NCBI RefSeq assembly: GCF_013426205.1
Contig: NC_089422.1
Span: 8,397,001 to 8,461,000 of the forward strand
From: Metarhizium brunneum
Lineage: Eukaryota; Ascomycota; Sordariomycetes; Hypocreales; Clavicipitaceae
Reading direction: 5' to 3'
Length of the DNA: 64,000 nucleotides
In this document: in pieces, positions 1-11,789 of the stretch
How positions within the stretch are numbered: position 1 is the stretch's first letter
Layout: the number at the start of each line of letters is the position of its first letter
The notes under the pieces: model-generated
Database searches by the model: none
What the model was told of the DNA's origin: nothing
The model's input: the letters and a program-made list of their open reading frames with translations, nothing else
Translations under genes and position numbers: made by a program

Positions 1-356
1 GTTGGATGAGAACGCAACAGCAGCGCCAGGGGAGGGGAAAACAATATCCTTTTGTTTAAACTGGAAATGACGCAACGGAACGCTTTTTAGATACAACGAA
101 AATGAGTCTCCTCAAGGAGACGTTATGAAAAACCTCTACAGAAGTATATTATTGTTTCTATTATCATTGGTAACGCCTAGCTAGATCAAAAAGGGCCCAC
201 GCACAATAGACACACGTCTGCCGCATGCATCTTTCAGTAATGACTATGAGAATACCGGGGTATAATAGCTATTTCCTTGTAAGACAGCAACTGTCATATT
301 CATACATTCCAGCATCAATTCGAACTCTCGAAAAGATACATGTCGCGCAGCCGGCA
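1..356. other. Intergenic, 3' flank of the first gene
   Basis: No gene, repeat or RNA was recognised here. The stretch lies downstream of the minus-strand gene that ends at 357 and probably contains its 3' untranslated region. The window cuts any gene further to the left. Confidence 0.5.
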
Positions 357-2264
357 CTACGTCGAACCATGCCGACTCCGTGAACTCAGCACACCACTGG
401 CCTTCTTCCTTCTGATGTGTTCTCGTAGCAGGGCCTTCCGTTCTTCAGCGGATCTCTGCTTCCGCGCGTCACTTTTAGTAGCTGATGCTAATCTCTCAAA
501 ATACTGGGATGCCTTCGGTGCTTTCGACCTCACGGGTGACGGGGGTGCTGCATCCCGCGGTTCATGCGCATCGGACCCTAATTCCGGCGACGGTGGTGAA
601 CGACGTTGCCTCTTGGCAGGTCGAGGGGGCGATATGTCTGGTGTCGGGACATCGGCATTCACAACGTGGTCTCTACTCAGTGGCTTTCCCCGCCCTTCCA
701 CCGCCTTCTCGTTCCCAGGTTCCCTGGTCTTGTGGGAAAGATATCGCCTTGTCCTGGCAACCTCATCCGGAAACATGTCCAGCACATGTTGTAAATTTTG
801 CTTCGTAATCACCATCTTGCTGTACTCTGGCTGCCCTTGTAGCATGTTGAACCATTCAACTGCGGGCAAGGGCTCCTGTCCTGCCCGCGCACCGGTCACG
901 TATTTCCGGTATTCTGCAGAATAGGCGCGAATGAAATCGTCGTAGAGGAATTCGCGGAGGGCACGCCCTGATGCGAGGAATTCGAGGCAGATGCAGGCAT
1001 TGACGAAATTTTTGAGGGTGCCGTTCTGCGAAGGGTAGGACGGGTACGTGGTTGTGAAGAGGATATAGGGGTTTGAAGCGGTGACGGGAGAGATTCGCGG
1101 ATTGACGGAGTGCGCTTGAGATTCTGTAGGTATACATGTTGTTGTAGGCGCAAGGGAGCGAGGTTCGTGGTCATTGGGGTTTGGGAGAGGGATGGGTGAA
1201 GCAAGGGGAGGGGCGGCGGTGGTTGAGTTTTGGGTTGATGCTGTTAAACATGTAGCTGGGATGAGGGAGCTGGATGAGGTAGATAGCGAGCTTTCTACTT
1301 CTTTTATGCGTAATGTGTTGGGGAGACGGGTGAATGATGTTGATGCGTTGACGGGCTTGACTGGAGTGGTGTTTATATCGTACATCTTAAATCTCTTACG
1401 CCGCTTTTGTGGTGTTCCGGGGTCAATGCGAGCAGAGACCCGGTTTGAATCCACGGTGTAGGGGATGACGTCTTGGTTTGGTTGAGCACAGGGCGGAGTT
1501 TCGGTTTCCACGACTTGTGAGGCTATATTCATGGCGGGCGTGGATTTTACTTGCCGCCGGGTGGATTCTAGGTTAATCCTGACGTCAGGTTGCTCGTGAG
1601 CTTGTGGGAGTCGCATGTCCATTTCGTCTTCCTCTTCCTCATCTTCTTTCGCGGTTCTCACGGCCAGACGATGGGGTTCTGGCTGGGGAAGCGTATTGAG
1701 AAGTCCTGGCCTCGGATTGGGTATTGGGGTTTCCTGGACAGCTTGTGATTGACTCGGTGTTGTTAGGGGGCGTTCTCGAGCACCTCGATCTGGGGAAGTC
1801 GACCATGTTAAACGGCTATGGGCTTCCGAGGAGGTTGAGGACTGGCCATCGCTTTGTTCATCATCGCCGGCATCTTGCTGTTCCTTGTTCACCTGATCCT
1901 CGACGCTCTCAACTATTCTGTCCACACTGTGACATTGGATAGCATTAGGGAGGTCATCTGCATTGACGGTTCCGTGCTTCTTGGCACTCTCATCGTTTCC
2001 CCCGTCACTGCTTAGTTGAAACGACTCGGGTAGTTCATTTATATTCACCAGCTTGCTCTTGCGCTCCTTTCTTCGCAAAAAAGCTTCCGTAATAGTCTCC
2101 AGCACATGGTTGGGCACATGAGGTTGACCCTGACGCTGATTACCCTCCACGGCCCATGCGCCGTCTTTGTCCAGAATGTTTTGCTGGTCCTGGGGTACAA
2201 CCGTGAGACTACGCCGCCTCAACAGCGCTTGGATGTCCTGTTGAGGCGACGATGTGACGGACAT
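357..2264 (-). CDS. Disordered, nuclear-looking protein of unknown function
   Basis: An uninterrupted 635-residue frame whose ATG (2262-2264) sits in a good fungal context (gccATGtcc). Most of the chain is Ser/Pro/Thr-rich and probably disordered, with an acidic run (EDEEEEDE, about residue 210) and basic patches such as KRRKRFK and PAKRQRR that look like nuclear localisation signals. One block, about residues 404-505, looks folded. It contains CICLEFLASGRALREFLYDD followed by motifs with spaced Tyr, Trp and Phe, and resembles conserved C-terminal blocks of some fungal chromatin or telomere proteins, but I cannot name the family. The last 40 residues are highly charged and may form a helix. 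The gene is divergent from FAB1 across an AT-rich spacer. The gene call is reasonably sure, the function is not known. Confidence 0.65.
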   Translation of the reverse strand: MSVTSSPQQDIQALLRRRSLTVVPQDQQNILDKDGAWAVEGNQRQGQPHVPNHVLETITEAFLRRKERKSKLVNINELPESFQLSSDGGNDESAKKHGTVNADDLPNAIQCHSVDRIVESVEDQVNKEQQDAGDDEQSDGQSSTSSEAHSRLTWSTSPDRGARERPLTTPSQSQAVQETPIPNPRPGLLNTLPQPEPHRLAVRTAKEDEEEEDEMDMRLPQAHEQPDVRINLESTRRQVKSTPAMNIASQVVETETPPCAQPNQDVIPYTVDSNRVSARIDPGTPQKRRKRFKMYDINTTPVKPVNASTSFTRLPNTLRIKEVESSLSTSSSSLIPATCLTASTQNSTTAAPPLASPIPLPNPNDHEPRSLAPTTTCIPTESQAHSVNPRISPVTASNPYILFTTTYPSYPSQNGTLKNFVNACICLEFLASGRALREFLYDDFIRAYSAEYRKYVTGARAGQEPLPAVEWFNMLQGQPEYSKMVITKQNLQHVLDMFPDEVARTRRYLSHKTREPGNEKAVEGRGKPLSRDHVVNADVPTPDISPPRPAKRQRRSPPSPELGSDAHEPRDAAPPSPVRSKAPKASQYFERLASATKSDARKQRSAEERKALLREHIRRKKASGVLSSRSRHGST

Positions 2265-2809
2265 GGCGACGAGGCGAATACGAATAGAGGTCTAGGCATG
2301 TGAATAACTGCATGAGTGGGTGGCGCCGATAGCACGGTCGAATTTCATCACATCTGAGGTGACGAGACTGTACAGATACATGACCTGCAGTAAATCCTGT
2401 AGTGTTTCGAAAGGTTCCACGGGTATTGTCTACTTTATTGGGGGGGGCCTTTGCGCTGTTCAACAGATCTGAATGCTCCGTGAGACTGTAGGATCGGAGA
2501 TCTCGTGTTAGCTTGGGTTGTGGTGGTGGTGACGGCAAGACGCGCAGGATTCAACGATGGGACGTGACGGCCTGATTGTGTACTCGGTACACATCGCTCC
2601 GCGCAGTACTTACCTGGAGCTGCAGAGCTTCGTGGGATCCACTTTTTAGCAGTCGAGAGCCGGTGGCGCATGGAGGGCCTGGAATTTAGCGGGGACTGGC
2701 AGCGCCCAGGTGTTTTTGGGCGACCATCTGGAGTCTGGTCTGGTTGATTGGGCCCAAAGACCACTAATGCGCACTGCAGCTTTTGTAGCGGATCAGGGTG
2801 TGGGCCAGT
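2265..2809. other. Upstream region of the first gene
   Basis: Ordinary-composition DNA between the start of the minus-strand gene at 2264 and the AT-rich island. Short open frames here (for example on the minus strand at 2209-2538 and 2435-2764) overlap each other in different frames and show no recognisable domain. It probably holds the promoter and 5' leader of the minus-strand gene. Confidence 0.4.
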
Positions 2810-3440
2810 AAGAAGCTAATTATTCAAAGATACTTATTTTTCCTAGTAAATAATACAATAGTATAAGTACTAAATATCTTATAAAACACACAAATATATT
2901 ATTATACTAGATAATAGTAGCTGAGGCTATCGCGAGATAGCCTTGGCTAGCAGCCGCGGCGCGGCACCAATTGCGGTGGTATATCTGACGCGTCACAATA
3001 CGTAAACAGTTTACTTTTCTAGTTTTTTACTATTTTTAGCCTAGTATAGCCCAATACTATTTTAGATTTTACGCTTATATAATACTTGTATAGTCGCGAG
3101 TCACCGTCATTGCGTCTCTGACGTGTAGAGTTTATTCCAGGCTTTCGCCGGCGCGTAAAATCATGAATCACCTTTTAAGCTAGTAGATTTGATATATTAT
3201 AATATATATACTATTTTTTATATTATGTGTTACTGCTAGTTAAATTAGCAAGGTATAGCTATTAATTGTGTTACTAGTAGGTCCTGGTAATTAGCTAGCC
3301 TTTTTTTTAATTTTTTTATATTAATTTAATTTAATGTAATACTTGCATTATACATGTAATTTTATTTAACTACAGAGCAAAACAATTAAAAATTAATACT
3401 AGAATTAACCCTAGTAATAATGGTAGTACTTACAATGTAT
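2810..3440. repeat. AT-rich, RIP-like island
   Basis: The composition changes abruptly to long runs of A/T with many TAA and TAG words, such as around 2860-2915 and 3185-3420, while short GC-rich patches remain (2925-3000, 3100-3170). A 7-bp inverted repeat (ggctatc/gatagcc, 2925-2931 and 2936-2942) lies in one of these patches. No open frame survives. This is what a transposon relic mutated by repeat-induced point mutation would look like, but no transposon family can be identified, so this is an inference from base composition. Confidence 0.5.
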
Positions 3441-3500
3441 CGTAAAGAAGTGGGTCCACTACATAGCCTGCACCTTCGCACACTCAATGGGACTGCGAGC

Positions 3501-3598
3501 TATCTCTTTAGCTGCCCAGTGGCTTATGGAGACTCCTCTGGCATACAATTTTCTTAGGTAAGCGAGTCTCCATAAGCCACTGGGCAGCTAAAGAGATA
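3501..3598. repeat. Perfect 35-bp inverted repeat with 28-nt loop
   Basis: Bases 3501-3535 and 3564-3598 are exact reverse complements (35 of 35). The loop is 3536-3563, and pairing fails immediately inside and outside the arms. The element lies between the AT-rich island and FAB1, ending 172 bp before the FAB1 start codon, so it may fall in that gene's promoter or 5' leader. The loop contains a good splice donor (GTAAGC, from 3558), and an acceptor-like AATAG ends at 3633, so a leader intron removing the right arm is conceivable. It could equally be the remnant of a small inverted-repeat transposon. Confidence 0.85.
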
Positions 3599-3770
3599 AA
3601 TCCCAATACGCCTGCCGCCACAAACACCAATAGAACACTGCTGCTATTTTCGCCCTTTGCCTGATCCTCTTGTATTTGAACACATCATGGGCTTGTCAAG
3701 TCGCATAACATGCGCAGAGCCTTTGCGAACCTGATCCGAAGTCGACATCGGCCCTTGCAAGATTGCTGGC

Positions 3771-6700
3771 ATGGCAAGCAGCACTACCTCCAAGGCGACG
3801 CGCCCAGCCTCGCCGGCAGCTTCTATAGGACTTAGCTCTCCCGTGAGCTTTCGAAAGCGGCGTGGCTCAACCAACTCGATATCCTCCACGATAGATAAAG
3901 AACAGCTGGCGCAGGCTCTCGACCAGATTCACACATCGGCTAGTCGATGCGAATCCTTGACTACCTTTAATGACTTTGCCCCTCCTCCAGAAGGAATTCC
4001 GGCTTTGGAGAACAGGCCAGGAGCCGGGGAGTTGGTGCAGAACGGTCTCAGTGGCTTGTATAATCGATTCCGAGAGGCGGTAGGTGGTGGCAGCCCGACC
4101 AAAACCATCCCAAAGGAGGCAAAGGAGATTAAAGATGGCTCGGGACAGACGTCGGAGGTTGCTTCCAAAAGATCGTCTATAGCGCCTGGCCATAGCTCTC
4201 GGCCCTCTGTGTCGTCCCTCACGCGAGTTGACACAAATGCTACCATCACGACAAACTCGATATCAACCATAGCTTTAACTGATGTGTCTTCTCCAACTAC
4301 CGGGTCTGGGAATGTGGAGACTCGCCCGCAAATACAGTCGACCAAGTCGAACAGCATCAACCTCATGACCGGACCACGATCCAGCTCGACTAGTAGGCAA
4401 AGCTTACCGACCAATGCTACGAGTTCCGTCGTTGCTGACCCTACAATTGCACCGCCGGCCCCGCTGAAGCGAGATGCGAGTCGTAGTACCATCCGTACTG
4501 AGGACAGTGGAGGGCAGGGTTCTAGCAGGAGAAGCCTTACCATAGCCGAGCTTCAAGCAGAATCTACGAGTCTTTATGATTCCAAGGACGGGAGGCTGCC
4601 GCCTCGAGCTGGACGCGATGATGAATCTAGCGCTGATGGCAGCCTCGATGCCCCGTTTAGTCCTATTGCAGGTGCGCCATCGACAACCTCAACTACCAAC
4701 AGCCGCCACCATGCTCGAAATCCTTCCGTCACGTCTTCTATGCTGCATCCCGATGACATGAGACGGACACCCGCAGTCATCGATAGGATAAGTCGGTCTC
4801 GTTCTCCTAGATACCCAGGTTCCAGGGACTCTTCGCTCGACAGAGGTACTGCTGCGGCCAGTGCCATCAACACATCAGCACATGACTCAGTCTACCATGA
4901 TTCCTTCGGCCAGGAGATTCAATCACAGCATTTACATCCCGATTTTGGACGGATCCCGGGTACCACGAGCGGCCAGGAACGTGCTTCTGACCAGATGAAT
5001 GCTCAACTTGACAAAATGCGGAGACAAGTATTGAGCAAGGAGTTCTGGATGAAGGACGATACTGTGAAAGAGTGCTTTCTTTGCCAAACGCCGTTTACTG
5101 CGTTTCGGAGAAAACACCACTGCCGTACTTGTGGTTGTATTTTCGATTCCAAGTGCACCACTGTGGTTTCCGGTGAGAAGTTCGGCGTTCAGGGGTCTTT
5201 GCGAGTATGCAAGAATTGTCTCGAGGTTATTAGCCGTCGATTCGATGGCAGCGGCTCTGATGACTCAGGGGACGAGCGGTCCTTTTTACCCAAAATATTT
5301 GGACCAAATAACCCCAAGGAATCTTCTGAAACTACGGAAAGCAAACCCAGGCCCATGTCATCAAGCGTAGCTGTTGGCTCTGAAGGATTGGAGGATTCGC
5401 GGCCCCTGACGACACCAATGATGGCGATTCCGGCTACCCGGCGCGTGAGAGAATCTGCCAACAGGGCCTCTGCCGTATTGGAAATAGGAGCTCCTCAACT
5501 AAGTCGACCCGGTTCATCCCGCTCTCTGAAATCGTTAACGACGTCTGGACGTCCACAGTCATCTGCCGGTCACAAGCGCCATCATTCCAAACATGGCTTT
5601 CTTGGGAGATTCAAGCCAGCCCCAGAACAGCAAGCCCCGTTCCGAAAAGGAATCGATGAGGAAAGCTCGAAGAAACCAAAGTTTCCCGCTTTTCATGATG
5701 ATAACATTATCGATCCAGATTTGGCGGATTACATGTCGGAAGACTCTAGTGGGGATGAACAGATGGGCATTTTTGCGACCATGGCAGCATCAGATGTCCA
5801 ATCAACAAGCTATGAACACGATAGATCTGCATTCCCGTCCTACTTGAACCAAACTCGGAAATACCGTCATCGGCCTGGCGAAAAGAGCATCAGCGGCATG
5901 AGCTATGTCAGCAGAGGTGTTTTAGATGAAACCAATGGCCCAATCAGTCTATTGAATCACAGGAGGTCAACTCGGCGCCGGAATCTCAGTATTAGTGGAA
6001 GCGCTCATCATCACGGCTCTCCACGCCCAAAGTCCGCCATGTACAAGGGACCATCTGCGTCTTCAGAGGCGCTCTTTGGGCTGGAGCACCCCAGCCAATC
6101 TGGAACGCAGCTAACCCGGAGTGATTCTTTGCGCAGAAAGAGGATTTCTAAACAAGAACTCAACCGGTCCAGTTTGAAGCATGTTGACAGATTGCTTTAT
6201 CAGCTTCTCGATGATGCTCAAATTCCGAATCCAGGTGTATGGCAGAAATCTCTCGTACCTATTCTACTTCAGCTCACAGACGATGTCACCCCCGATGTCG
6301 CGAAAGGAGAAGACATGGATCTGAGACATTATGTCAAGTTAAAGAAGATTCCTGGCGGACGACCGGGCGACACATCGTATATCTCAGGGGTAGTGTTCAC
6401 AAAGAACCTCGCATTGAAGAGGATGCCACGGAGGATTACGAATCCTCGCATCGTACTTGTGACTTTCCCTATCGAGTACCAGCGTCACCAACAGCACTTT
6501 ATGAGCCTGCAACCAGTAATCGAACAGGAGAAGGAGTTTCTACGAGTTGTCGTGCAACGAATCACCAACCTTCGTCCACATGTTTTGCTTGCACAAAAAG
6601 GCGTATCAGGAGTTGCTTTGCAATATCTCTCGGAGGCTAATATATCCGTAGCGTATAATGTGAAAGACACGGTCATAGAAGCCGTGGCTCGATGTGCTGA

Positions 6701-9700
6701 GGCTGAAATTATCGAATCGTTGGACATGCTGGCACTCCCAGTTCGGGTTGGAAGATGTTCTGCATTCGAAGTGCGAACATTTAACAATGATTATCCTGGT
6801 AGAAAGAAGTCGTATATTTTCCTCTCGGGGTGCCGTCCTGATTTAGGATGCACAATAGCCTTGCGAGGCGCGTCTGGTGCGTTACTCAGACAGGTAAAGC
6901 ATATCATGGAGTTTATGGTCTATGTTGTGTACAACCTGAAGCTAGAATCAAGTCTTCTTCGAGACGAGTCGGTCGAACCCCCAGAGGACAGCGAAACCTC
7001 GCTATCAAACTCACTTCAAGGCCTGAACGAGAGCTTCCGCTCTATCAGCTCAGCTGGAGAATGCTGCAAACAAGGGCCCACTGTTGTCGTTAATCAGCCG
7101 TCCAGCGAGTCTGAGCCGCCATCACAGAACACAGTGGACAGCGTGAGCACAATCCCTGAAGATGCTGAGCTTGTTGGACAGGCCGGTGGGCCAGCCCCCG
7201 AACCAGCCAAAATGGTATCTCTGCATGCCTATCATACACACGCCTCTCCCGAGAGCCAAGTACCTGACGATATTCCGATGCCGACTTTTTACAGCGACAT
7301 GGTAGCAAAATACGAAACCAAGATTCTGTCCGCGTCACCATATGTAAAGTTCAAACAGCCTTATCTTCTGATGAAGGCTCGTGAGCAAGAACGAAGACTT
7401 CTTTACCTCCGGCAACTTCGTGATCAAGATGCCGTCGAGGAGGATCCGGAAAAAGCAGGTCGTCACAGGTTCCAGTTGATAAAGCCTGAAATGGTAGAGA
7501 AGATTGGGCAGAAGGCACCTCGTCAAGTTATGGAAGTCTTGCATGCAGTCCATGATGCGGAATATGACAAAGCCCTCTTCAACTATCAAACCCAAACGCG
7601 CCATTGGGAGGCCTATTATATACAAGGCAATCTTGACTTGTTCGACCCATACTCCCACCAAAACATCGTGGTTCTGTACTCGGTCATCTGCACCGACACG
7701 AAGATCCCATGTATAGAGCCAGGATTGCTGGCTATCAACTTCTACGATGAACAACATGTTGATACTGGCATGGATGCTGATTGCACACTTGGCCAGTATA
7801 TCGAGGATGTGGCATACAGCAAGAACGACATTTGCAACTCCAACGGCTGTGAAAAGAAACTAGTTGATCATCATAGAACCTACGTTCACGATGAATATCG
7901 TATCACTGTTTTTGTGGAACACGTTCCAAATCCTTCTTCTCGGCGCCCAGAGCTTGGTAACGGCATTACAATGTGGACATATTGTAAGCTCTGTAAGAAA
8001 GACTCTGAAGAAACAGTCATGTCAGATGCAACATTTAAATACTCGTTCGGGAAATATCTGGAGCTTCTGTACTGGGGCCGCGGGTTAAAGCTTAAAAGCA
8101 TCGAAGACTGTCCTCACGACCAACACCGCGACCATGTTCGCTACTTTAGTCTCCGGGATTCTCGGGTGCGAATTCATTGGGACCCCATCGATCTCCTTGA
8201 GATAGTTGTTCCGCGAGCAAGGATAACTTGGAAAGTTGCAAATGACTTGAAGCTGAAGAATGAGATTTATAACAAAATGGAAGAACGATGGAGCAAGTTC
8301 ATGTCTTCAGTTCGAGCTAGACTGAAGAGCATTCGCACCGAAAGCCTTTTGCCGGAAAAAGCAGAATCGTGCAAGGCTGAGGTGGAAAGACTCATGAAGA
8401 AAACCCAAGAGGAACAGCCTGCCATAATCCGACAGATGCAACGTACGTACGTCGAATCTAAGTACTACGAAGTTGTTCCTTTCAACAAAATTATTCGCGA
8501 GATGCTAGAGAAAGCTGGAGAATGGGATCAAGCGTTTTCCAAGTTTGAAGCTGATTTCCTTGGCGACAAGGATATGCGCCAGATTACGATGATGCAACTG
8601 AAGAAAATCTTCACTGACAATGAATCTAAAGAATCTCTTGCCTCGAACGATGGAACTGGTTCGGTCGGAGACGTTGACGACCGGCCATCTCAAACATCCA
8701 CTGAGGCCGCGGAAAAGAGTACACAGCCAACCGAGTACACCGATACTACAATGGAAACTAGTGTCGCGTCATCCAAAGCACTGGATGCAAAACATGAATC
8801 TGAAGACGAAAAGGTTTATATTCCCGCTGAAGGAGCTATTGAACGAGTAGAAGGACTAGATCTAGCTGCATCTCCTGAAGCAATCGCTACACCTGCTCCA
8901 AGTTCTCAAAGCCCAGCTTCTACTGAGATAGCTTCCCGAATTCCTATTGCACAGACACCGGTGACTTCACGGCCCCCAGCTACGCCCACAGGTGCTGGGC
9001 GACATCCAACAGACAGCGCCATTTCTAGTCAGTCGCTATCGGAGAGAATTGATCAGATGCGACGCGAACAAGCTATGCAAGGGGGTGAGGGCAACATGGT
9101 TGCATCAAAGGCTGTACCAGAACGGGGATCTAGCCGCAAGTCTGGCCCCAACAGCTCACCACCTATAGTCCGTACAACATCTCACCCTGTTCGAACACTG
9201 CCGAGACCGCAACCTGCTGCCGCCAAAGCCAATGGGCCAAAGGACAGCAAGTCTAGCACGACGGCTGATTCAGCCACGGAAACACCACCAGAAGGATCTA
9301 TCAAGGTGGACAAAAAACTTTCAGATCGCCTGGGATTGACTGCCCTGAAGAATCGCAGTAAAACTGCAACATCTGGCATTCCACGCCTCTCCCACAAGAA
9401 GAAGGAGTCCAAAGTTTCAACACTGGCTAGACACTTTGAACAGCTAAGCCGAGAGTTTGAAAAGGAACGCATCCGTGATCGCAAAGAAAGAGCCGCGAGT
9501 CTTCGACAACCCCGTGCCAGACTCCCGAGAACGTCGACAAAGGCAATCGTACAGGTTTATGGTGATGTTTCTGAAGCATTTGAGGAGCCACTCTCGACGA
9601 ATGAGCAGATACCGAGTCGGGATGGTGACCAGAATCAGACCAGTGTCCTAGTAAAACCAGAGGCTAGTGTCCCAAAGTCGGAGCCTGCAGGCGAACTGCC

Positions 9701-11285
9701 CACACAGGTAGAGCCAAACACCACCAAAGTCGATGACCAAACAGGCAAGTCGGAAACCGATCATGCGCCGGACGGAGAAACAAGCCAGGCGACTTCGGAT
9801 GACGAGGCCATGACCAGTGACATTGATTCCTCTATCGCTGATGAATTTCTCCCTGATCTTCAAGAGTTGGCAGAGGCTCTTGAGCCTAGTACTGACATCC
9901 CCGATGAACTTCCCAAGCACCAGAAAACGAGCCTTATGAGGTATTTGGCGAATTTTTGGGCCGAGACATCGGCTAGTGGATGGCCGCCCCTGGAGTACCC
10001 GATCAACTCAACTGACCATATTTTTGTGGATTCTGACATTATTGTACGGGAGGACGAGCCAAGTTCTGTCATTGCTCTTGCATTGAACAGTGATGACTAT
10101 CAAGCCAAACTTGCAGGAATCATGCGCGATAACCAAGACGTCACCGAGCTCGAAGTCGACGGAATCAGCGATGGAGAGCCAAAATCTTCACCCATATCTG
10201 AAATAGGTGACGGGATTATGTATGAAGCGGACTTGGAGAAGAGTTTGCATCGAGTGACTGGCACTCATCTCAAGTATCAGTTTAAAGAAGGCGCCGCAAT
10301 TATGACGTGTAAAATCTTTTATGCGGAACAATTTGACGCTCTGAGGCGAAAATGTGGTGTGGCCGAGAGAATTATTGAGTCTCTCTCGCGTTGCCTTAAA
10401 TGGGACTCAAGAGGTGGCAAGACTAAGTCCGTGTTTTTGAAGACTCTGGACGATAGACTTGTCTTGAAGGTAAGACGGATTTGGAAATAAATTGTGATCT
10501 GTCCTAACGCGTCAATAGAGCCTGTCCCCAATCGAAACGTCCGCGTTCTTGCGTTTTGCTCCTAGTTATTTTAACATTATGGCAGAGGCTCTGTTTCACG
10601 AGCTTCCATCTGTAATTGCCAAGATGCTCGGGTTCTTCCAAGTTATCATCAAGAACCCAACGACAGGGACCGATGTTAAGCTTGATCTCTTGATAACAGA
10701 AAATCTGTTTTATGATCGGTCACCCACGCGAATTTTCGATCTGAAAGGATCCATGCGGAATCGCAAGATTCAATCAACTGGCGAGCAGAACGAAGTGCTT
10801 CTGGATGAAAATATGGTGGAATACATTTACGAATCGCCATTATTTGCGCGAGAACATTCCAAGAAAGTACTTAGAGCATCAGTTTGGAATGACACGCTGT
10901 TTTTGGCTAGGCAAAACGTCATGGACTATTCCTTAATGATTGCGGTTGACGAGGAGAGGAAAGAGTTGGTCGTAGGCATTATCGATTGCATCAGGACATA
11001 TACCTGGGACAAGAAGCTAGAAAGTTGGATCAAGGACCGTGGGTTTGCAGGTGGCGGCCGAAACAGGCCAACCGTTACCAGTCCTAAGGAGTACAAGTCC
11101 CGATTTCGAGAGGCTATGGCTAGGTAAGTGGCTCAGAGTACCCCTTGGCAGGTTTTCGTCACTCATACCTCTATTGCAGATATATCCTCCAGGCGCCCAA
11201 CTGCTGGCACTTGTTCAACAACCCACAGTTATCAACAAACTATGCGCAGGCGAGATTTGAAGAACCCGAAGCAGGGGCGAATTAA
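3771..11285 (+). CDS. FAB1: Phosphatidylinositol 3-phosphate 5-kinase Fab1
   Basis: Makes PI(3,5)P2 from PI3P on vacuolar and late endosomal membranes. Exons read as 3771-10469, 10519-11123 and 11180-11285, giving 2469 residues. The first intron (GTAAGA...CAATAG) joins LVLK to SLSPIETSAFLRFAPSYF in frame. In order: a disordered Ser-rich N-terminus; a FYVE zinc finger at about 428-488 with the RRKHHCR signature; a TCP-1/chaperonin-like domain at about 857-1075; Cys-rich and linker regions; and a C-terminal PIPK kinase domain at about 2146-2455. The kinase keeps FDLKGS, MDYSLM and the IID motif (VVGIIDCIRTYTW). Size and domain order are normal for Fab1/PIKfyve. Failure to splice the 49-nt intron at 10470-10518 would end the protein before the catalytic core. 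Confidence 0.97.
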
Positions 11286-11789
11286 CGAAGTGACAACAAG
11301 TTGACATGATTTGACAAAGTCTTTGGAGTTAATGGATAGGGAACATCACAAGCATCATGCATATGAACATGCGTTTTTCTTTGGGGTTTGTTCAGCGGGT
11401 GCTGTTTACTAGATTACCACACGCATGAGATATGCACGCGGTGCCATGTCAAGTTATTGACTATAGCTATCACGAAATAAAGCGTTGTACTTTTCCAATG
11501 CTCGTTTCTATTGCTGTAAAAAAAAGTCGTGGATGTGCACTAAGCTATTTTTGCACCTCGCAAACTATATATATGTGCTTCGAATGGCAGGGATTATGTA
11601 GGTGCCAGATACTCTGTAGTTTAACACAGAAGCCTGTTCGAAGCTAATGTGGGCTCTGCCACTTAAGGTGTGGGCCTGAACGCTGGTTGGACAGATCAAC
11701 AACCGCTCATCAATTCATCTCATTTCGAGCACGAACTACCGACATCGCATCTGCCTTTGCTTATTCTCCCCTCCACCACTCATGCCGCC
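11286..11789. other. Intergenic FAB1-MDM12
   Basis: About 500 bp between two genes on the same strand. It should carry the FAB1 3' end and the MDM12 promoter. A frame continuous with MDM12 opens at 11670, but the ATG at 11790 is the better start. Nothing else was recognised. Confidence 0.5.

Noticed and set aside
11670..11789. N-terminal extension of MDM12 in the open frame
   Set aside because: The family N-terminus begins exactly at the ATG at 11790, which has a strong context.
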